Shown: positions 8,670 to 16,131 of the stretch, piece after piece
Layout: each line of letters begins with the position of its first letter
Numbering within the stretch: the first letter of the stretch is position 1
Origin: Bizionia sp.
GTDB lineage: Bacteria > Bacteroidota > Bacteroidia > Flavobacteriales > Flavobacteriaceae
Reading direction: 5' to 3'
Length of the DNA: 64,000 nt
Assembly (NCBI GenBank): GCA_020631395.1
Contig: JAHDHI010000007.1
Span: forward strand, 26,309-90,308
Notes under the pieces: model-generated
The model's input: only the letters and a program-made list of their open reading frames with translations
What the model was told of the DNA's origin: nothing
The model's database searches: none
Translations under genes and position numbers: made by a program

Positions 8670-11149
8670 TTTTTCCTTTTAAAAATTAACCTATTTTTAA
8701 AGATAGACTTTATCCGTGACATTAAGGTTTTCTTCACTGGTTCATTTTCATGATATCCGTTCCCATAAGCTCCATAACCATAGCCATAACCATAGCCGTA
8801 ACCATAACCGTATCCGTATTTTCCTTTTTGATCGTAGTGATTATAAACAAAACTCAAATTCTTTATCTCTCCTTTCCTGTATTTGTCGTTGATTAGATTC
8901 AACATTCCCTTCTTTGTATAATCCTGTCTTACCACATACAAAGAAGCATCAACATAGTCCAAAAGTTCCAACGCATCCGAAACCAAACCAACTGGAGGGG
9001 TATCCAAGATGATGTAATCGTATTTCTCCCTCAATTCGGAAATAAAATTATCCATTGTCTCTCCTATGAGCAATTCTGAAGGGTTTGGAGGTATCGGTCC
9101 CGAAGTAATGACATCCAGATTGGTGACTTCTGTTTCTTGTACGATATCATCCAATGACTTTTGACCTATGAGGTAATTGACGGCTCCAATGTCATTTCTA
9201 ATGTCAAAATCCCCGAAGATCTTTGGCTTTCTCAAATCCAAACCTACCAAAACGGTTTTCTTTCCACTCAGAGCAAACACGGTTGCAATGTTTATGGAAC
9301 AAAACGTCTTTCCTTCTCCACTTACCGAAGAGGTAAGCATTACCGTTTTAGAGCCGTTTAAATTATGTTTTTTATATATGTATTGCAAACTGGATCTAAT
9401 GGCCCTAAAAGCTTCGGCCACCGTAGATTTCGGTTTCCTATGTACTATCAAGCTATTGTCTATTGTGTTTTTCCCAACGACTCCCAACAATGGTATTGTC
9501 GATAGGTTCTCCAAATTTTGTGGGTTGTGCAACTTGGTATCCAAGAACGTTACCAGGAAGGCCAATAAAAGTGGAGGTAAAAGCCCTCCTAAAAACGCAA
9601 AGACATAACGCGACCTCAGTTTGAGGTCTATGGCTTGAACATCGGTATCCTTTGCCGGGTCAATAACCAAAATGTCTGAAACATTGGCTGCCTTTATAAT
9701 GTTCGCTTCGCTACGTTTGGCTAGATATACATTGTAGTTTTCCTCGTTAAGAGAATATTGTCTTTGTATGTTCAGCAATTTTTGCTGATCTTTTGGTAGC
9801 TTTCTATATTTGGATTCTGCAATCCCTATTTTGGAATTGGTCAATTGCATTTCTCTTCTCAATCCTGCACTGGCAGAACTTATGTTTTCCAAGAGCACCG
9901 TTTTAAGGGCTTCAATCTGAGAATCTATGTCTATGAAAATGGACGCATCGCTTCTAACCGTAGACTCGTATTTTGATTTTTGAACCGATAGCGAATTGAT
10001 CTTGGAAACGTTCGTTAGAATATTAACATCATCTACACCTGCAATGGATGGTGCAGGCACTTCTGTAAAAGTCCTACTGGTTTCCAAATAGGTCTTTAAA
10101 TTGGCATAATATGCCAACTTCCTATTAATGCCATCCTTTTCCAACTCCAACTTGGACAACTTACCACTTAGAACGACACTCTCTTCATCCAAATTGTAGA
10201 TCTTGTTCTTTTGTCTATAGTCGTTCAATGAATCTGCATTGTTGGTTAAATCTGTTTTGACTCTTTCCAATTGCTCATCTATGAACTCAATGGTGTTGGT
10301 CACGAATTGATTTTTCCTATTCAATTGAGCTCTGCTTAAAACTGCAACGGTTTCATTGAGGTAGTCGACGATTTTAGTTTTATTGACATCAGTCATGGTT
10401 AAATTTAAAATGGCCGAGTTCTTTGGATTGTTTATGGCCAATCTATTTTTGTAATATGCGACGACCTTATCGAAACTATCGAATCTAATGAAGTATTCGT
10501 CACCAGCATTCACCTTTCTCTTATCTGCCAAAAACAACGTTCCATTAAAAAACGGAAGTTCCACCAAATCTCCCAACTTGTAAACATACCTTTGCTCACC
10601 GATCTTAACATCTGCCGAGCCCTTGTCCTTGGTCATAAAATCTTGAGTAGAAACTATGTTGGACTCGAAATTGGTGATCAATTCATATCTGTCGTTTTCC
10701 AAAAAAAGAACCTTGATGGGAGTTCCAATGGCTTGAAATGAATTTTCTTTTAGGTGAACTCTAAAGGGAGACGCTTTGTATATGTCATCTTTTCTAAAAC
10801 GAGATTGCTTTAAATAACCAATGTAGAATTTAAGATTGTCTACTACTTCCTCGTGATTGGATCGAGATCTCAAACTTGTAATGGTTGTCTTTACTTTTCC
10901 AGAAACACCTCCCCAATTGAAGGTCAAGCTCGTATTGGAGGTAAACAATGGGTTTTTGTCGTCTTCCACTGAAATTTGAGTACTCAACCTATAAGACTGT
11001 TGCTTTCTTATATTTTGTTGGTATACGACAAACAAACCTATTCCTATGCATAAAACAAATAATTTCCAATAACTAAGGGCTTTAAATATGAAAGCCTTGA
11101 TGTCAAATCCAAATTGTTGTGATTCTGAAACTTCAAATTCGTCATTCAT
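8666..11149 (-). CDS. wzc: Wzc-like polysaccharide co-polymerase and BY-kinase
   Basis: An 827-residue inner-membrane protein. A first membrane helix (WKLFVLCIGIGLFVVYQQ) is followed by a long periplasmic Wzz domain with coiled coil and a second helix (YVFAFLGGLLPPLLLAFLV) near residue 535. The cytoplasmic kinase has Walker A SSVSGEGKT near 610, the Walker A' segment VLVGLDLRKPK and Walker B YIILDTPP. The tail has eight Tyr-Gly dipeptides in a row (residues 778-793) plus Tyr795 and Tyr799, the autophosphorylation cluster that controls oligomer cycling, and ends in a strongly basic stretch. It follows the wza-like gene after 10 bases. It normally partners Wza and the Wzy polymerase, here instead an ABC exporter. 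Confidence 0.95.
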   Translation of the reverse strand: MNDEFEVSESQQFGFDIKAFIFKALSYWKLFVLCIGIGLFVVYQQNIRKQQSYRLSTQISVEDDKNPLFTSNTSLTFNWGGVSGKVKTTITSLRSRSNHEEVVDNLKFYIGYLKQSRFRKDDIYKASPFRVHLKENSFQAIGTPIKVLFLENDRYELITNFESNIVSTQDFMTKDKGSADVKIGEQRYVYKLGDLVELPFFNGTLFLADKRKVNAGDEYFIRFDSFDKVVAYYKNRLAINNPKNSAILNLTMTDVNKTKIVDYLNETVAVLSRAQLNRKNQFVTNTIEFIDEQLERVKTDLTNNADSLNDYRQKNKIYNLDEESVVLSGKLSKLELEKDGINRKLAYYANLKTYLETSRTFTEVPAPSIAGVDDVNILTNVSKINSLSVQKSKYESTVRSDASIFIDIDSQIEALKTVLLENISSASAGLRREMQLTNSKIGIAESKYRKLPKDQQKLLNIQRQYSLNEENYNVYLAKRSEANIIKAANVSDILVIDPAKDTDVQAIDLKLRSRYVFAFLGGLLPPLLLAFLVTFLDTKLHNPQNLENLSTIPLLGVVGKNTIDNSLIVHRKPKSTVAEAFRAIRSSLQYIYKKHNLNGSKTVMLTSSVSGEGKTFCSINIATVFALSGKKTVLVGLDLRKPKIFGDFDIRNDIGAVNYLIGQKSLDDIVQETEVTNLDVITSGPIPPNPSELLIGETMDNFISELREKYDYIILDTPPVGLVSDALELLDYVDASLYVVRQDYTKKGMLNLINDKYRKGEIKNLSFVYNHYDQKGKYGYGYGYGYGYGYGYGAYGNGYHENEPVKKTLMSRIKSIFKNRLIFKRKK
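8771..8818 (-). repeat. (Tyr-Gly)8-coding tract in the wzc tail
   Basis: Eight consecutive 6-base units, each encoding Tyr-Gly, with codons varying between TAT/TAC and GGT/GGC/GGA. The variation in third positions would reduce slippage but the unit is still short and tandem, so copy number could differ between strains. Confidence 0.9.
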
Positions 11150-11159
11150 AATCTAAAAA

Positions 11160-11960
11160 TTATAGGTTTCTGGCTAAAAAATATGTGGATACCAGCACCG
11201 AGAATATCGAAGCAATCGTTGTCAACGTTTGTGTTGCGGTTTCTCCAGCTCCAATAGATTTACGCTTTAACGGCTTCACCAATATCATATCATTTGGCTG
11301 TATGTAATAGTAAGGGGATTGCAAAGCCACAACGTCTGTTAAATCTATATGATGTATTTTCTGTCCTTGAGGGTATTGCCTTATTATCAATACATCCGTT
11401 CTATCACCTGTATTCTTTATGTCTCCTGCATTTGCCAAGGCTTCTATGACATTGACACGATCTTGGAACAACGTAAAGACACCTGTTCCTCCAACTTCCC
11501 CAGTAACGGTATAACGCAGCCCTGCCAATTTTACAGTCACAAATATTTGAGTTGTCTCCTTTAGGTATTTTGTCAATATCTCCGTTTTCACCTTTTCTTC
11601 AATTTCGTCAATCGTATACCCCAAAACATTGATGTCTCCAAGAATTGGAAATTCAATGTTCCCATGTAGATCTACCGTAAAACCACTAAAATATAGATCT
11701 TGTTGACCTTGCGTTTCCTTTTGGCTTTCTACTGGGTTAAACAAGGATACTAATTTCTTTACCTCCTCATCTATGGCTTTTACATTTACACTCAATATGT
11801 CATTGATTTGAACACGATAAGGTTTGGAGAGCTCTTTAACCAAAAGAGAATCGTTAACAACGGTTCCTTTATCTTGAAGGTAAACAACGTCTTTATTGGT
11901 TATACAAGATGAACACAAAATACTGAATATTACAGTAATGCATAATAAAAGGTGCCTCAT
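11160..11960 (-). CDS. wza: Wza-like polysaccharide export outer-membrane lipoprotein
   Basis: The start is the ATG at 11960 (MRHLLLCITVIF), giving 266 residues; a frame extending to 11984 would overlap the promoter. The signal peptide ends in a lipobox LCSSC with Cys19 as lipidated residue. A Poly_export domain (YRVQINDILSVNVKAID) and SLBB-type segments (YTVTGEVGGTGVFTL) follow, and the protein ends in a hydrophobic stretch (IASIFSVLVSTYFLA) that would be the helix forming the outer-membrane pore. Shorter than E. coli Wza (about 380) but normal for Bacteroidota. It is the first gene of the operon and forms the outer-membrane exit channel for the polysaccharide. Confidence 0.93.
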   Translation of the reverse strand: MRHLLLCITVIFSILCSSCITNKDVVYLQDKGTVVNDSLLVKELSKPYRVQINDILSVNVKAIDEEVKKLVSLFNPVESQKETQGQQDLYFSGFTVDLHGNIEFPILGDINVLGYTIDEIEEKVKTEILTKYLKETTQIFVTVKLAGLRYTVTGEVGGTGVFTLFQDRVNVIEALANAGDIKNTGDRTDVLIIRQYPQGQKIHHIDLTDVVALQSPYYYIQPNDMILVKPLKRKSIGAGETATQTLTTIASIFSVLVSTYFLARNL

Positions 11961-11981
11961 TTTAAGTGAATAGATTATACA

Positions 11982-12011
11982 CAAATATAGCCTTTCGTCG
12001 TGAAGAACAAA
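11982..12011 (-). promoter_or_regulatory. Promoter of the polysaccharide operon
   Basis: On the minus strand TATATTTG (11982-11989) matches the Bacteroidota -7 box TAnnTTTG and TTTG (12008-12011) lies 18 bases upstream as the -33 box. Transcription would start about 15 bases before the wza ATG. Divergent to the ABC-F gene. Confidence 0.7.
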
Positions 12012-12064
12012 ACTTTTGTCGGGTTTTTTGGTTTTTTATCCGTTATTTGTAAAAAAATAGACCA

Positions 12065-13927
12065 TTGAATTATTTAACCGTTGAAAGCATTGCGAAGTCT
12101 TATGGAGAGTTGACTCTTTTCAAAGACATTTCATTTAGTGTCCACAAAGATCAAAAAATAGCTTTTGTAGCCAAAAATGGTACAGGCAAAACATCCATTT
12201 TAAATATTCTCGCAAAATTGGATCTACCAGACGCTGGACAAGTCGTCTTTAGAAAGGACATAAAAGTCTCCTTTCTCCCTCAGGAACCGTATTTGGATGG
12301 CAACCTTACCATAGAAGACACCATTTTCAGTACGGATAGTGAGATCTTAAATGTCATCAAACGATATGGGGAAGCCATTAAAAATCCAGAGGATGAAGAG
12401 GCCTATCAAAAAGCCTTTGAAGACATGGACATTCACAATGCTTGGGATTTCGAAACACAATACAAACAGATTCTCTTTAAATTAAAACTAGATGATTTAA
12501 ATCTAAAGGTAAGTGCACTATCCGGTGGGCAAAAAAAACGTCTCTCATTGGCCAATGCCTTGATAAACAAACCAGATCTATTGATCTTGGATGAACCTAC
12601 CAATCATTTGGATTTGGAAATGATTGAATGGTTGGAAGCTTTCTTCGCCAAAGAAAACATAACATTGTTCATGGTTACGCACGATCGCTATTTTTTAGAA
12701 CGCGTATGCAACGAAATCATAGAATTGGACCATGGCGAATTGTATTCCTACAAGGGGAACTATTCTTATTACCTGGAAAAGAAGGAAGCAAGGGTAGAAC
12801 AAACGCAAGTAGAAACAAATAAGGCAAAACAACTCTATAAGAAAGAACTAGGCTGGATGCGACGCCAACCCAAGGCCAGAACTACGAAATCCAAATCCAG
12901 AATAGATGATTTCGCAGACATCAAGCATAGAGCTCACCAGCGAAGAAATGATCATGAGATACAACTGGAACTCAATATGGAACGTTTGGGAAGCAAAATT
13001 ATCGAATTGAAAAAAGTTTCCAAATCCTATAAGGAAAAAGTCATTCTCGACAAGTTTGATTATATGTTTCAAAAAGGAGAACGTGCTGGCATCATTGGAA
13101 AAAATGGAACGGGAAAATCCACCTTTTTAAATATTTTGACACAAACCATACAACCTGATTCTGGAAAAGTCATAACTGGGGAGACTGTAAAGATGGGTTA
13201 CTACACCCAATCTGGGATAACGCCCAAGCCAGATCAAAAGGTAATAGATGTCGTTAGAGAGTTCGGAGATTACATTCCATTGAAAAAAGGTCGTCAAATA
13301 AGTGCCCAACAATTGCTTGAGCGGTTTTTATTCGACAGAAAAAAACAATATGACTTTGTAGAAAAACTAAGTGGAGGTGAACGTAAACGTCTATACTTGT
13401 GTACGGTTCTAATTCAAAATCCAAACTTTTTGATTTTGGATGAACCTACGAACGACTTGGACATCGTCACCTTGAATGTTCTTGAAAACTTCTTGTTGGA
13501 TTTTCCTGGGTGCTTGATAGTCGTCTCCCATGACAGGTACTTCATGGACAAGATAGTAGATCACTTACTCGTATTTAGAGGAGAAGGCATCATAGAAGAC
13601 TTTCCAGGAAATTACAGTGACTTTAGAGCTTATGATGACAGCAAACCAATAGTCTCAGAAATTCAAGACAATAAAAAAGAGAAGAGCAACTGGAAGAAGG
13701 ACAGCAATGCAAAATTGTCTTATAACGAGCAAAAGGAATACAAGAACATTGAAAGCAAAATCAAAAGCTTGGAGTTTGACAAAGTCGAATTGGAAAAAAA
13801 GTTCCTCAATCCGGATTTGACTTCAGAAGAAATCAACACGCTTTCCAACGAACTACAAACCATAATAGATACGATTGAAGAAAAGGAAATGCGTTGGTTG
13901 GAACTATCAGAAAAAATGGAAGAATAA
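12065..13927 (+). CDS. ABC-F family ATPase (Uup/YheS type)
   Basis: A 620-residue soluble protein with two ABC domains and no membrane segment. Domain 1 has AKNGTGKTS, LSGGQKKR and LLILDEPTNHLD; domain 2 has GKNGTGKST, LSGGERKR and LILDEPTNDLD, separated by the charged linker (P-site tRNA interaction motif) around residues 230-310. The C-terminus is a coiled coil (IESKIKSLEFDKVELEKKF..), as in Uup. ABC-F proteins act on ribosomes or on branched nucleic acid, not in transport. The start is TTG at 12065 (NYLTVESIAKSYG), the only candidate before the first conserved strand; the upstream stop is at 12050. It is divergent from the polysaccharide operon, and the methyltransferase follows after one base. 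Confidence 0.93.
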   Translation: MNYLTVESIAKSYGELTLFKDISFSVHKDQKIAFVAKNGTGKTSILNILAKLDLPDAGQVVFRKDIKVSFLPQEPYLDGNLTIEDTIFSTDSEILNVIKRYGEAIKNPEDEEAYQKAFEDMDIHNAWDFETQYKQILFKLKLDDLNLKVSALSGGQKKRLSLANALINKPDLLILDEPTNHLDLEMIEWLEAFFAKENITLFMVTHDRYFLERVCNEIIELDHGELYSYKGNYSYYLEKKEARVEQTQVETNKAKQLYKKELGWMRRQPKARTTKSKSRIDDFADIKHRAHQRRNDHEIQLELNMERLGSKIIELKKVSKSYKEKVILDKFDYMFQKGERAGIIGKNGTGKSTFLNILTQTIQPDSGKVITGETVKMGYYTQSGITPKPDQKVIDVVREFGDYIPLKKGRQISAQQLLERFLFDRKKQYDFVEKLSGGERKRLYLCTVLIQNPNFLILDEPTNDLDIVTLNVLENFLLDFPGCLIVVSHDRYFMDKIVDHLLVFRGEGIIEDFPGNYSDFRAYDDSKPIVSEIQDNKKEKSNWKKDSNAKLSYNEQKEYKNIESKIKSLEFDKVELEKKFLNPDLTSEEINTLSNELQTIIDTIEEKEMRWLELSEKMEE

Positions 13928-13928
13928 T

Positions 13929-14702
13929 ATGAGAAAGCTAATCATTCCCTATATAAAGTTTTGGTCAAAATCAAAAAATCAACACGGTGTCCAATCTCCA
14001 TTCGTTTATGATTTGGTTACGAAATGCTTCTATGACAAGACTAATTATGATGACTATACCAAACTAAAGACATACAAAAAGCACCTTCTATCAAACAACA
14101 ACACCATAGAAGTCACAGATTTGGGAGTCGGCTCCCAAGTAATGAAAAGCAATACACGAATTATTCATAACATAGCAAAAAATGCAGGAACGACATCACA
14201 TCGCGCAAAACTATTCTACAGGTTAACCAATTACTTCCAATTCAAAAGCATATTGGAACTTGGTACATCAATGGGTATCGCAACACAAGCCATGCATTTG
14301 GGAAATCCCGAAGCCAAAATTACGACAATAGAAGGATGCCCCAACATTTCGGACTTTACATCCAACACCTTCAAGCAATTCGATTTAAAAAGCATAGAAG
14401 TCTTAAATGGAGATTTCAATGAAGTAACCAAAACACTGACTTCCAACAACTATGATTTGATATACTTCGATGGGAACCACCAAAAAGATGCCACACTCAA
14501 TTATTTCGAAACATTGTTGGATACCGCACACAACGACTCCGTATTCATTTTCGATGACATCTATTGGTCCAAAGGAATGGCAGAAGCATGGGAAACAATA
14601 AAACAACACCCAAAAGTCACCATAACCATTGACACTTTCTTTTGGGGTATCGTCTTCTTTAGAAAGGAACAAGCCAAGGAACATTTTACAATTAGGGTTT
14701 AA
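13929..14702 (+). CDS. Class I SAM-dependent methyltransferase (O-methyltransferase-like)
   Basis: The start is ATG 13929 (MRKLIIPYIKFWSKSKNQHG), two bases after the ABC-F stop, giving 257 residues; the longer frame inside the ABC-F gene is not used. ILELGTSMGIATQAM is SAM motif I, TTIEGCP motif II (acidic ribose-binding Glu) and NYDLIYFDGNHQKDATLNYF with IFDDIYW resembles the metal/substrate region of the catechol O-methyltransferase-like family. The N-terminal SKNQHGVQSPFVYDLV segment is typical of a Bacteroidota subgroup of unknown substrate. Probably co-transcribed with the ABC-F gene, which suggests but does not prove a link to translation. Confidence 0.85.
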   Translation: MRKLIIPYIKFWSKSKNQHGVQSPFVYDLVTKCFYDKTNYDDYTKLKTYKKHLLSNNNTIEVTDLGVGSQVMKSNTRIIHNIAKNAGTTSHRAKLFYRLTNYFQFKSILELGTSMGIATQAMHLGNPEAKITTIEGCPNISDFTSNTFKQFDLKSIEVLNGDFNEVTKTLTSNNYDLIYFDGNHQKDATLNYFETLLDTAHNDSVFIFDDIYWSKGMAEAWETIKQHPKVTITIDTFFWGIVFFRKEQAKEHFTIRV

Positions 14703-14704
14703 TC

Positions 14705-14830
14705 ATGGCATTCGTAGCTTTTCTATTGATAATAGGCTTTATAATAGTGCCTTTTATAATTACCCCATCAAAAAAAGAAACCGATCTTTCAAAGAAGGTT
14801 ACAACAATAAGAAAAAGAAAGATTCCATAA
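14705..14830 (+). CDS. Small membrane protein, 41 residues, unknown
   Basis: A 41-codon frame starting ATG GCA TTC two bases after the methyltransferase stop. It encodes one hydrophobic helix (residues 2-20, FVAFLLIIGFIIVPFII) followed by a charged Lys/Arg-rich tail (TPSKKETDLSKK, then IRKRKIP). This layout, together with the operon-like spacing, is what a real single-pass small protein looks like. I know no family for it. The positive tail predicts N-out/C-in topology. Confidence 0.5.
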   Translation: MAFVAFLLIIGFIIVPFIITPSKKETDLSKKVTTIRKRKIP

Positions 14831-14927
14831 AATAAATGGAGGAACGTCATACTCAACAATTTCACTCTGAATTGTTTTTTCTTTGTTCGAACAATGAGAA
14901 GCTAGAATAAATTCTATAAAAAAACCA

Positions 14928-14935
14928 TAACTTTG
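14928..14935 (+). promoter_or_regulatory. -7 box of the adenosyltransferase gene
   Basis: TAACTTTG matches TAnnTTTG and lies only 6 bases before the ATG at 14942, so the transcript would have almost no leader. No good -33 TTTG at the right distance. Confidence 0.5.
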
Positions 14936-14941
14936 TAACTT

Positions 14942-15514
14942 ATGAAAGTATACACTAAAACTGGAGACAAAGGTACTACTGCATTATTTGGAGGCACTAG
15001 AGTACCAAAGCATCACATACGCATAGATAGTTATGGCACTGTAGATGAATTAAACTCTCACATAGGTCTAATTCGTGATCAAGCAATCAACAAACAATAC
15101 AAGGACATTTTAATCATTATTCAAGACAAGCTGTTCACAGTAGGAGCCATTCTAGCTACCGATCCTGAAAAAATGGTCATGAAGAATGGAAAAGAGCGTT
15201 TGAACATCAATAAAATAACGGAAGAGGACATTGCTCTTTTAGAACGTGAAATGGACGCCATGAACGAAGCACTTCCTCCAATGACCCACTTCGTTTTGCC
15301 AGGAGGGCATCAAACCGTGTCATTCTGTCACATAGCACGCTGCGTATGCCGTCGTAGTGAACGTTTGGCCTCTGCACTTAACGAATTAGAGCCTTTCTTG
15401 CCAGAAGCCTTGATCTATTTAAACCGCCTTTCTGACTATCTTTTCGTGTTGGCACGAAAGTTGTCATTTGACTTGCAAGCAGACGAAGTGAAGTGGATTC
15501 CTGAAAAGCATTGA
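14942..15514 (+). CDS. PduO-type cob(I)alamin adenosyltransferase
   Basis: A 190-residue cytoplasmic trimeric enzyme that transfers 5'-deoxyadenosyl from ATP to cob(I)alamin, giving coenzyme B12. Family marks are the N-terminal ATP loop YTKTGDKGTTALFGG (residues 4-18), DSYGTVDELNSHIG, and the C-terminal CRRSERLASAL and FLNRLSDYLF-type helix (here YLNRLSDYLFVLAR). Full length. It carries its own -7 box and stands alone between a small membrane protein and a DUF2795-type gene. Functionally it links to MeaB at 28.3 kb, since both serve adenosylcobalamin-dependent methylmalonyl-CoA mutase, which is not in this window. Confidence 0.95.
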   Translation: MKVYTKTGDKGTTALFGGTRVPKHHIRIDSYGTVDELNSHIGLIRDQAINKQYKDILIIIQDKLFTVGAILATDPEKMVMKNGKERLNINKITEEDIALLEREMDAMNEALPPMTHFVLPGGHQTVSFCHIARCVCRRSERLASALNELEPFLPEALIYLNRLSDYLFVLARKLSFDLQADEVKWIPEKH

Positions 15515-15639
15515 AGCTAGACATTTAAAACTACTTCTTCAAGCTGTGATTAAGTAACACTGCAAAAGATTTAATATCAAATGGTTTCAGTGAAAAATGA
15601 CGTTCTTTTTTATTATTGATAAAATAATTCACTTTTTTC

Positions 15640-15669
15640 TTGACTATTTAAACTAAAAAATTATTTTTG
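15640..15669 (+). promoter_or_regulatory. Promoter of the DUF2795-type gene
   Basis: TTG at 15640-15642 and TATTTTTG at 15662-15669, spaced 19 bases, fit the Bacteroidota -33/-7 consensus. The gene starts 23 bases after the -7 box. Confidence 0.7.
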
Positions 15670-15692
15670 CAAAAAAATAAACCTATTAAGAA

Positions 15693-15914
15693 ATGTATTG
15701 GACATTAGAATTAGCATCCCATTTAAGTGATGCACCTTGGCCAGCAACCAAAGATGAGCTCATAGATTACGCTATTAGAACTGGAGCTCCTCTAGAGGTA
15801 ACTGAAAATTTACAAGCTATCGAAGACGAAGGAGATTCATATGACTCTATTGAAGAGATTTGGCCAGATTACCCAACAGACGAAGACTACCTCTGGAACG
15901 AGGATGAGTATTAA
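15693..15914 (+). CDS. DUF2795-type small acidic protein
   Basis: A 73-residue acidic protein, MYWTLELASHLSDAPWPATK at the start and a DE-rich tail ending YLWNEDEY. The WTLELASHLSDAPWPATKDELIDYAIRTGAP block looks like the short DUF2795 helical domain found across Bacteroidota; its role is not established. Strong promoter upstream and an intrinsic terminator just downstream make it a well-defined monocistronic unit, probably highly expressed. Confidence 0.75.
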   Translation: MYWTLELASHLSDAPWPATKDELIDYAIRTGAPLEVTENLQAIEDEGDSYDSIEEIWPDYPTDEDYLWNEDEY

Positions 15915-15937
15915 AATGATAAAAAAACAAAGAAAAA

Positions 15938-15960
15938 AGTCTCTTATAGAGGCTTTTTTT
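15938..15960 (+). terminator. Intrinsic terminator after the DUF2795-type gene
   Basis: AGTCTCT-TAT-AGAGGCT, a 7-bp stem (one G-U pair) with 3-base loop, followed by a run of T at 15954-15960. Confidence 0.8.
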
Positions 15961-16131
15961 GTGCGCTTATCTTTAGAAAAGCACACGAACAAAACGTATC
16001 TTTAAGCCCTTTTATCCAGGTATTGAAAGATGTAACACAACAATTGGTTTCAAAAACCGATTTATACTAATAAAGCAAGTTGTCCCAAGTTGTACTTGAC
16101 GATTATCTTGTTAACAAATAATATACAAACT

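Noticed and set aside
14942..15514. Cobalamin riboswitch before the adenosyltransferase
   Set aside because: The 111-base gap shows no B12-box-like sequence, and the -7 box sits against the start codon.
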